Below, in pieces: positions 57,068 through 64,000 of a stretch of DNA of 64,000 bases. Under the pieces are notes generated by a model. It did no database searches. It saw nothing but the letters and a program-made list of their open reading frames with translations, and was not told where the DNA came from. Where the stretch lies: the NCBI RefSeq assembly GCF_014195325.1, contig NZ_JACIBK010000001.1, positions 186,001 to 250,000 on the forward strand, given 5' to 3'. The translations under genes were made by a program, and so were the position numbers. Source of the stretch: Rhizobium sp. BK650 (GTDB lineage: Bacteria; Pseudomonadota; Alphaproteobacteria; Rhizobiales; Rhizobiaceae). Position 1 is the first letter of the stretch; the number at the start of each line of letters is the position of its first letter.

Positions 57068-60000
57068 ATGCCATCCAAGACACTTGACGACGTTATCTCG
57101 ACCTTCGGCCACTCTGTTTCCAGGAAGCTTTCCAGCCCTACAATATCGGGCGCGCCGGAGGATCAGCTACGGGCGCCGCTGGAAGTCCTTATCCTTGATG
57201 GCATCGTCGAACTTTTGGATTATCCGAAAAGCGCCGTGGCGATGATTGGCGAAACCAGTTTGGCCGACACGCTCACTCGGCCCGACTATGCCGTCACGTT
57301 CGGGAATGCGCTGGCAGGGTTCATCGAAGTCAAGGCGCCCGGCAAAGGCGCCGATCCGCGCCGTTTCCAGGGGCATGACAAGGAACAGTGGAACAAGCTC
57401 AAGTCGCTTCCCAACCTCCTTTATACTGATGGCATGAGCTTCAGCCTGTGGCGGGACGGTGAATTGCAGGGTTCGATCCTGCGTGTTGAAGGGGATCTGG
57501 AAAAAGACGGTAAGGCTGTGAAGGCGCCGGGCGAACTATTGGGTTTGTTTTCGGATTTCTTCACATGGGCGCCTCAAGCGCCGCGATCGCCACGACGCCT
57601 CGCGGAGGTCAGTGCCCGTCTCTGCCGTCTGCTGCGTGACGATGTCACGGAACAGTTGGACCGCGGCAGCGTCGCACTGACCGGCCTTGCCGAGGATTGG
57701 CGCAAACTCCTGTTTCCGCAGGCAGACAATGCCCAGTTCGCGGATGGATATGCCCAAGCCGTTACTTTCGGCCTGCTGATTGCCCGCACGCGCAACATTC
57801 CGCTGGCCGAAGGCATCGACCACGCGGCGTCCGACCTCAAGAAGTCCAATTCGCTGATCGGTACCGCACTTGGGCTTCTGACGGAAAATGCCGACAATCG
57901 TGCAACGCTCAAAACATCGCTGGATACGATGACGCGCGTGCTCGATGCGGTAAACTGGCAGGAAGTCGGCAAGAACGATCCGGATGCCTGGCTCTATTTC
58001 TACGAGCACTTTCTCGAAGTCTACGACAACAATCTCCGAAAACGCACCGGCTCCTATTACACTCCTCCCGAAGTGGTGAACGCCATGGTACGCATGGTGG
58101 ACGAGGTGCTGCGAGGGTCACTGTTCGAGCGACCGGCCGGTTTCGCTTCAGCGGATGTCACAGTGGCCGATCCCGCTGTCGGCACCGGGACGTTCCTGCT
58201 CGGCGTCCTGCGCCGTATCGCAGAAACCGTCGCTTCGGATATGGGAGAGGGCGCGGTTCCCTCTGCAATTACCAGCGCATCCGAGCGCCTGATCGGTTTC
58301 GAGCTCCAGTTCGGTCCTTTTGCCGTCGCGCAGCTTCGCTTGATCGCAGAGCTCCAGGAACTGATCCACCCCGGCCCTGGCAAATCGAGCGCCCTGCCGT
58401 CGCTCAAACTCTTCATCACCAATACGCTCGGCAATCCTTTTGAGGAGGAGGAATGGCTGCCGCAGGTCATGCAGCCGATAGCCAATTCCCGCCGGCAGGC
58501 AAATGCCATCAAACGCGGCCAGCCGATCACCGTCGTCATCGGCAATCCACCTTACAAGGAGAAAGCGGAAGGACGCGGCGACTGGGTGGAATCAGGTGCC
58601 GGTGGTGCGCTCAAGGCGCCGATGGACTGGTGGCGTCCGCCGGTGGAATGGGGCGTGTCGGCCCACACCAAACACCTGAAGAACCTTTATGTCTATTTCT
58701 GGCGCTGGGCCACCTGGAAGGTCTTCGGCACCGGCAACTACGCGGCTACTGGCCATCCGGACAGGGACGAGGAAGGCATCGTGTGTTTCATCACGGTTGC
58801 CGGTTTCCTGAACGGGCCGGGCTTCTCGAAAATGCGCGACGACCTGCGCCGCACCTGCTCGAATATATGGGTCATCGATTGCTCGCCGGAAGGTCATCAA
58901 CCGGAAGTCGCGACGCGCATATTTCAGGGCGTGCAGCAGCCGGTCTGCATCGTCGTTGCCGCGAAGAAACTCGGCAAGGACCGCAACAGGCCTGCGGAGG
59001 TGCGTTATACCACGCTTCCCAAGGGAAAGCGGGAGTACAAATTCGAGGCGCTGACCAAATTGTCGCTCGATGTCGGCGACTGGATCGAGTGCCCGGACGG
59101 CTGGCGGGCCCCGTTTTTGCCGGAGGCTGTTGGCTCCTGGGCGGAAATGCCGCCGCTGAAATCCCTGTTCCTCTATGACGGTTCCGGTGTCATGCCGGGA
59201 CGCACATGGGTGATCGCGCCCGATAGGCAGAGCCTGGCTGAGCGGTGGCAGCGACTGATTTCGGAGAAGGATGATCAAAAGCGTGAGGTATTGTTCCATC
59301 CGCATCAAGGCGGCGATAAGACTTCAACCAAAAAGCCGCAAACGGAACTGACAGGACATGTACAACGGAAGGGCGCGGTCAAAGACGACAAAGAAGCTGT
59401 TCAGCAACCAACGAAATATGGACTTCGGTCCTTCGACCGGCAATGGATCATCCCTGACACAAGGCTATTGAACCGACCAAATCCGGCACTTTGGAGCGGC
59501 TATTCAAATGAGCAGGTTTTCCTGACCGCACCCGAGGACCGCTCTCCAACTGCAGGTCCATCACTGTCTTTTACCGACCTCGTCCCAGACCTCCATCACT
59601 ACAACGGCCGTGGCGGCCGTGTAATGCCGCTTTGGCGGGATGGGGCTGCAAGTCAATCCAACATCCGTCCGGAATTGCTCGTCCTGCTTGCCGATCTCTA
59701 TGGGCAGGAGGTCGCTCCGGCCGATCTCATGGCCTATCTCGCGGCTGTCATGGCGCATCCTGCCTTTACCTCCCGCTTCCGCGACGATCTGGTGCAGCCG
59801 GGTCTGCGCGTGCCGCTGACCGCCGATGCCGTACCGTTCTTCGAAGCGGTTGCGCTCGGCCGCGAGATCGTCTGGCTGCATTGCTACGGCGAGCGTTTTA
59901 CCGATCCCGCGGCCGGCCGAAGGGGCCACCGCGCCTTCCGTCTGCAGATGCGCCGCGCATTCCGGCCGACGGTGCCATTCCCGGCGCGCCGGACCCTCTG

Positions 60001-60396
60001 CCGGACACGATGGAATACGATCCTGCAACCCGCCGCCTCACCGTCGGCAAGGGCCATATCGACAACGTGCCGCAGGCCGTCTGGGAATACGAGGTTTCCG
60101 GCAAGCAGGTGCTGTGGCAGTGGTTCAGCTATCGCAGGCTCGACCGCTCGCGGCCTATCATCGGCGACCGACGGCCGCCTTCGCCGCTCGACCGGATCCA
60201 GCCGGATCACTGGCTGCCGGAATATACCGCCGATCTGATGAACCTGCTGCATGTCCTTGGCCGCTTGGTCATGCTGGAGCCGCGCCAGGCGAATCTTCTG
60301 AACCGGATACTGGAAAAGCCGCTGATCGGACTTGAAGCACTGGGGCTGAAGCAGGAGAATGCGGACGATTCTTCAAAGGTATCAGCAGATCTATGA
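57068..60396 (+). pseudogene. single-chain restriction-modification enzyme (type IIG/ISP-like), frameshifted near its C-terminus
   Basis: The open frame starts at the ATG at 57068 (GAGGGG upstream). The N-terminal PD-(D/E)xK-like nuclease segment has RPDYAVTFGNALAGFIEVKAPGKG (about 75-100). The adenine methyltransferase core has TGSYYTPPEVVNAMVRMVDE (about 331-350), motif I DPAVGTGTFLLGVL (about 372-385) and motif IV VIGNPPYKE (about 492-500). After GERFTDPAAGR (near 59920) the correct reading moves to the next frame, which continues GPPRLPSADAPRIP ... to a stop at 60396. One missing base explains it. In the unshifted frame the protein stops at 60238 with a spurious tail. Confidence 0.85.
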
Positions 60397-60659
60397 CCAG
60401 GGCTCAACTTGATATGTTTGCGACGCAGGAGGATCTTTTTCCTGCCGAGCCTGCATCCTATGCACCCAATCCGGAGCGCGTGCGCCGCAAGCTGGATGCG
60501 GTCCTGCATGAACTCCGCCGTGCAGACGCCATGCCTTGGGATCGAAAGACACGTGCGTTTCATCAGCTAGTGTTTCCGCAGATGACGAACGCTCTTCCTG
60601 CTGATGAGGCCTCGCAATATCGGCTGGAATTCCAGGCCCTTATTGAGAGATTGAGTTGA
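60393..60659 (+). CDS. small hypothetical protein coupled to the restriction-modification gene
   Basis: 88 residues. Its ATG overlaps the shifted-frame stop of the enzyme (ATGA at 60393-60396), supporting that frame as the ancestral one. Sequence: YAPNPERVRRKLDAVLHELRRADAMPWDRKTRAFHQLVFPQM (in part), helical and basic. Likely an accessory of the enzyme; no domain recognised. Confidence 0.75.
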   Translation: MTRAQLDMFATQEDLFPAEPASYAPNPERVRRKLDAVLHELRRADAMPWDRKTRAFHQLVFPQMTNALPADEASQYRLEFQALIERLS

Positions 60660-60746
60660 GGGAATTTGTTGAAGGCTCGATCAGCCTTCCTGCCGAGACA
60701 TGATCGGTTGCCAAGCTGCCAGGCCGTGGGTCGGACATTAGGAAAA

Positions 60747-60823
60747 TGGCGCACCCGACAGGATTCGAACCTGTGACCTTTGGAATCGGAATCCAACACT
60801 CTATCCAGCTGAGCTACGGGTGC
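60747..60823 (-). tRNA. tRNA-Arg (anticodon CCG)
   Basis: On the minus strand the acceptor stem GCACCCG / CGGGTGC, D-arm GTAGCTCAGCTGGAT, anticodon loop TTCCGAT (CCG) with stem TTGGA/TCCAA, T-arm CAGGTTCGAATCCTG, discriminator G and encoded CCA (60749-60747). All arms pair. Confidence 0.95.
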
Positions 60824-60958
60824 ATGCCTGACGATGTGACTCGTCGTCCGATGTCGTGGTTCTTAGCCTAGCTTTGGCTCTGCTTCAATCGCGAAGTTCA
60901 GGGAATTTCTGTGGCTTGGCTTTTAAGGCGAGATTGGCCGCAAGCTGTTGCCGAAATG

Positions 60959-60993
60959 AAAACTCCGCCGGACCTTTCGGGCGGCGGAGTTTG
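60959..60993 (-). terminator. Rho-independent terminator after the ABC ATPase gene
   Basis: Stem AACTCCGCCG / CGGCGGAGTT (60961-60970 and 60982-60991). On the minus strand it is followed by TTTTCATTTC. 20 bp beyond the stop at 61014. Confidence 0.85.
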
Positions 60994-61013
60994 TCTGTTG
61001 CGCTATCAGTCGA

Positions 61014-61796
61014 TCAGACCTGCATGGCGCCGGGGCCGGGGATGGCTTTGGGCGGCACCTTGCCGAGGATGATCATGCCGAGCACCTCGTCCTTGGTGAC
61101 ATCCTCGGTGCGGGCGTGGCCGACGACCTGGCCGTTCTTCATGACGGAGACGCGGTCGGCGAGGTCGAAGACGTCGTGGATGTCGTGGCTGATCAGGAAG
61201 ATGCCGATGCCTTCCTTTTTCAGCTGCTTGATGAGCTCGCCAACCTGCGCCGTTTCCTGCGGCCCAAGGGCTGCCGTCGGCTCGTCCATGATCAGGATGC
61301 GGGCGTTGAACAGGATGGCGCGAGCAATCGCGACCGACTGGCGCTGGCCGCCTGAAAGCGCTTTCACCGGCTCCTTGAAGCGCTTGAAATTGGGGTTGAG
61401 GCGGCCCATCACTTCGCGCGCGGAGGCTTCCATCGCGACATCGTCGAGCGTGCCCCAGCGGGTTTTCAGCTCGCGGCCGAGATAGAGGTTGGCGGCGGCG
61501 TCGACATTGTCGGCGACGGCGAGCGTCTGGTAGATCGTCTCGATGCCGAACTTCTTGGCATCGCGCGGATTGCGGATGTCGGCCGGTTCGCCATTGATCA
61601 GGATCTCGCCCGAGTCACGCTTGTAGGCGCCCGAGAGGATCTTGATCAGCGTCGACTTGCCGGCGCCGTTATGGCCGAGAAGGGCCACGACTTCGCCGGG
61701 ATAGAGATCGACCGAGGCATTGTCGACCGCGTGGATACCGCCGAAGGAGATCGAAATATTCTTCAATTCCACAAGGGGAGTGCGTTGTTCAGCCAT
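61014..61796 (-). CDS. xylG: sugar ABC importer ATP-binding protein (XylG/FrcA-like)
   Basis: 260 residues with one ATPase domain: Walker [10 protein letters not shown] (about 38-46), signature [15 protein letters not shown] (about 146-160), Walker [13 protein letters not shown] (about 167-178), H-loop [10 protein letters not shown]. Classical XylG proteins carry two domains (~500 residues); this single-domain form is like rhizobial FrcA and acts as a homodimer. Next to a XylH-type permease and a XylF-type binding protein. Confidence 0.88.
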   Translation of the reverse strand: MAEQRTPLVELKNISISFGGIHAVDNASVDLYPGEVVALLGHNGAGKSTLIKILSGAYKRDSGEILINGEPADIRNPRDAKKFGIETIYQTLAVADNVDAAANLYLGRELKTRWGTLDDVAMEASAREVMGRLNPNFKRFKEPVKALSGGQRQSVAIARAILFNARILIMDEPTAALGPQETAQVGELIKQLKKEGIGIFLISHDIHDVFDLADRVSVMKNGQVVGHARTEDVTKDEVLGMIILGKVPPKAIPGPGAMQV

Positions 61797-61810
61797 GGTT
61801 CGGACTCCTC

Positions 61811-63121
61811 TTACTTCGCACGGGAGCGGTAGACAGTGTCGAGCCAGACGGCAATGACGAGCACTGCGCCGACAACGACGTTCTGGATGGGCGTATCGAC
61901 GTTTGCGAGACCCATGCCCGACTGCAGGGACTGCATGACGAGCGCGCCGAGCATGGCGCCGGCGATCGTGCCGGTGCCGCCTGCCAGAGACGTGCCGCCG
62001 ATGACGGCTGCGGCGATCGTATAGAGTTCGTAGGTCGTGCCCTGCGAGTTGGCGGCGGCGTTGAGGCGGGCCGTGGAGATGGCGGCGGCGACGGCCGCGA
62101 GGAAGCCCATCAGCGCGAAGATGCGCACCGTCACCCAGCGGGTCTTGATACCGGCGAGTTCGGCTGCTTCCGGGTTGCCGCCGATCGCGAAGACATAGCG
62201 GCCGAAGCGCAGGCGCGTGGCGATGAAGGTCATGACGATGCCGACGAGGATGGCGATCAGCACAGGCACGGCGATGCCGTAGGGGATCATCAGGCCGCCT
62301 TCCGGCATGGTGATGTTATTGGCCTCGGCATAGCGCTTGGCGATCGCCGGCGGCCAGTAATAGATCGTGGAGACCCAGATCGCGCCGAGCACCATGATGC
62401 AACCGAGCACGCCGAGGAAATACTCGGCCCAGAGCGGACGGCGCGGGAAGTTGAAGCGCCGGCGCTGGTGGCGCGAGCCGATGATCGAGACGACGATCAG
62501 CAGGCAGGCGGCCGCACCGATGATCCAGCTCCAGGTGGCGCCGATCGCGCCTTCGGCACCGCCGCCCATGATGCGGAAGGTGGTGTCGAGTGGGGCGACC
62601 GTCTGGCCGCTCGTGACATACCAGGCAAGGCCGCGCCAGGCGAGGAAGCCGCCGAGCGTGACGATGAAGGAGGGCACGCCCATGAAGGCGATGATGATGC
62701 CCTGGATCAGGCCGATGGCAGTGCCGACGAGGAGGCCGGCGATGAGCGTGATGACCCAGGTGAAGGAATTGTCGAAGCCGAGATATTGCGGCAGGTACTT
62801 CGCCTGGACCACGCCCATGATCATGGCGACGAAGCCAAGGATCGAGCCGATCGACAGGTCGATGTTTCTGGTGACGATGACCAGCACCATGCCGGTTGCG
62901 AGAACCGCGATTTCCGTCGTCTGGACCGAGAGGTTCCAGAGGTTTCGCGGTGTGAGGAACAGGCCGCCGGTATAGAAGTGGAAGCCGATCCAGATGACCA
63001 GCAGCGCGGCGATCATGCCGAGAAGGCGGGTATCGATTTCCGTCGCCCGCAGGAAGCGCGTGAAGGGGCCTTCAACCGCCGAACGCGGACCTGACGTCGT
63101 GGATTGGGTGATGTCTGCCAT
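61811..63121 (-). CDS. xylH: xylose-type sugar ABC importer permease XylH
   Basis: 436 residues from the ATG at 63121, with about ten or more helices. [26 protein letters not shown] (about 98-123), [21 protein letters not shown] (about 167-187), and [23 protein letters not shown] match XylH. The longer frame to 63241 is discarded. In an operon with xylG (14-bp gap) and downstream of xylF. Confidence 0.92.
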   Translation of the reverse strand: MADITQSTTSGPRSAVEGPFTRFLRATEIDTRLLGMIAALLVIWIGFHFYTGGLFLTPRNLWNLSVQTTEIAVLATGMVLVIVTRNIDLSIGSILGFVAMIMGVVQAKYLPQYLGFDNSFTWVITLIAGLLVGTAIGLIQGIIIAFMGVPSFIVTLGGFLAWRGLAWYVTSGQTVAPLDTTFRIMGGGAEGAIGATWSWIIGAAACLLIVVSIIGSRHQRRRFNFPRRPLWAEYFLGVLGCIMVLGAIWVSTIYYWPPAIAKRYAEANNITMPEGGLMIPYGIAVPVLIAILVGIVMTFIATRLRFGRYVFAIGGNPEAAELAGIKTRWVTVRIFALMGFLAAVAAAISTARLNAAANSQGTTYELYTIAAAVIGGTSLAGGTGTIAGAMLGALVMQSLQSGMGLANVDTPIQNVVVGAVLVIAVWLDTVYRSRAK

Positions 63122-63317
63122 GGGTTTGCCGTTTCCCCCATTTGTTTGGGCGCGGGCCTGCTCGGGGTGAGCTGCCGACGATCGCCCTGTTCTTGATGTG
63201 ACCACTGGGACGCTTCCGAAAATAGCCGATGACAACGGCACTATTCTGGCAGGGAATCAAAGCATCCGCGGTGCGCGCGAGAACGGAGAAGCACGATTGA
63301 GCGGGCTTCATCCGCAT

Positions 63318-63351
63318 CCGGCGCCGCAGCGGAGGGCCGCTGCGGCGCCGG
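63318..63351. promoter_or_regulatory. strong intercistronic hairpin between xylF and xylH
   Basis: Perfect 15-bp stem CCGGCGCCGCAGCGG (63318-63332) / CCGCTGCGGCGCCGG (63337-63351), loop of 4, no T-run. Located 23 bp after the xylF stop. It likely protects the xylF message and lowers the expression of xylHG, as at other binding-protein operons. Confidence 0.75.
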
Positions 63352-63374
63352 TATTTCAGATCGTCAGGCGAGGA

Positions 63375-64000
63375 TCAGTTGCAAGCCTTGACGGTGCCGG
63401 CCTTGACGCCCTGGCAGGCTTCGGCCTTGGAGATCCAGCCTGCGTCGATGACGACGTTCAGGTTGTCCTTGGTGATGGCGAGCGGGGTCAGGAAGATGGA
63501 CTGCATCTTCACCTTCTTCGGGCCGCCTTCGAAGGTCTGGACGCCGGCGATCTTGTCCATGGTCGTGCCGCCGGCAAGTTCGAGGGCGACTTCGGCAGCG
63601 CGCTTGCCGAGCTCACGGCTGTCCTTCCAGACGGAAACCGTCTGCGTGCCGAGAGCGATGCGGTTGAGCGCAGCCTTGTCGGCGTCCTGGCCGGAAACCG
63701 GAACGGAGCCGGCCATGCCCTGGGCGTCGAGAGCGGCGACGGCGCCGCCGGCCGTGCCGTCGTTGGAAGCGACGACAGCGTCAACCTTGTTGTTGTTGGC
63801 GGTCAGGAACTGCTCCATGTTGCGCTGAGCGTTCTGCGGCAGCCAGCCGTCGGTATAGGCTTCGCCGACATTCTTGATCTTGCCGGCGTCGATCGCAGCC
63901 TTCAGCACTTCCTGCTGACCGGCGAAGAGGAAGTCGGCGTTCGGGTCTGAAGACGAGCCCTTGATGAAGACGTAGTTGCCTTCCGGCTTGACCTTGAAGA
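63375..64000 (-). CDS. xylF: D-xylose ABC importer substrate-binding protein XylF (5' part beyond window)
   Basis: C-terminal 208 codons of a Peripla_BP_4 protein. The frame is open to the window edge. [49 protein letters not shown] and the near-terminal [13 protein letters not shown] [18 protein letters not shown] match XylF. The signal peptide is outside the window. Binds the sugar in the periplasm and passes it to XylH. Confidence 0.88.
   Translation of the reverse strand, partial: FKVKPEGNYVFIKGSSSDPNADFLFAGQQEVLKAAIDAGKIKNVGEAYTDGWLPQNAQRNMEQFLTANNNKVDAVVASNDGTAGGAVAALDAQGMAGSVPVSGQDADKAALNRIALGTQTVSVWKDSRELGKRAAEVALELAGGTTMDKIAGVQTFEGGPKKVKMQSIFLTPLAITKDNLNVVIDAGWISKAEACQGVKAGTVKACN

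Noticed and set aside
60747..60823. duplicated tRNA 3' end as att site
   Set aside because: A second copy of the tRNA 3' end was not found by eye in the window.
1..64000. CRISPR arrays or complete insertion sequences
   Set aside because: Repeats present are palindromic intergenic elements without regular spacers; no transposase or integrase gene was found.

Overview
The window looks like a stretch of a Rhizobium genome of the R. etli/R. leguminosarum type (order Hyphomicrobiales). The reasons are high-GC codon use, a linked PhyR-NepR-EcfG general stress locus, hmu haem uptake genes beside tonB, RirA-type iron boxes (TGA-N9-TCA), DUF982, and several families of rhizobial palindromic intergenic repeats (RIME-like). 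No replication, transfer or symbiosis genes are visible, so I cannot say whether this is chromosome or megaplasmid.

Layout. 1-681: 5' part of an RND efflux adaptor. 1089-16979: reductive pyrimidine catabolism, with an NMT1/THI5-type ABC importer (binding protein, two permeases, ATPase), a cupin, dihydropyrimidinase (hydA), an N-carbamoyl amidohydrolase, a RutR-like regulator and preT-preA. Unrelated LysR, alcohol dehydrogenase, rhodanese and GlxA-type genes lie inside it. Two very similar RutR-type operators (9837-9852 and 17038-17053) tie the two ends together. Two DUF559 endonuclease genes are embedded here, each directly downstream of an inverted repeat pair.

17207-21582: general stress response. 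It holds an HWE kinase, phyR, nepR, ecfG, two small envelope-stress-type genes, and a probable small RNA with anti-Shine-Dalgarno loops. Good GGAAC-N16/17-CGTT promoters precede phyR, the kinase and the DUF883-like gene; a variant precedes the sRNA. 21583-28868: iron/haem. hemP-hmuSTUV runs leftward; tonB and a DUF2325/orphan/IsdG-type haem monooxygenase operon run rightward, with two candidate RirA boxes.

28931-49872: miscellaneous genes. They include DUF423, truncated haemoglobin, a TetR/SMR efflux pair with a perfect operator, a ThuA/ThuB-like pair, an Asp/Asn hydroxylase, a CecR-YbhGFSR-type ABC exporter operon, an SDR plus orphan acyltransferase pair, an L,D-transpeptidase, a methyltransferase, an Hsp20 gene with RpoH-type promoter and ROSE-like leader, and several small lipoproteins, one of them only 40 residues.

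50174-60659: accessory, island-like. It holds a VapE-type phage helicase with an out-of-frame C-terminus, DUF982, an adenylate cyclase-TPR protein, a sterol-desaturase-type gene flanked by two copies of a ~330-bp structured repeat, and a single-chain restriction-modification enzyme with a frameshift. This region abuts the 3' end of tRNA-Arg(CCG) at 60747-60823. 61014-64000: a xylose-type ABC importer (xylG, xylH, 3' part of xylF).

How the genes work together. PreTA reduces uracil/thymine, HydA opens the ring and the amidohydrolase releases the beta-amino acid; the ABC system probably imports the pyrimidine or a relative. HmuTUV with TonB imports haem, and HmuS and the IsdG-type enzyme handle or degrade it. 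PhyR, NepR and EcfG form the stress partner switch controlling nearby promoters.
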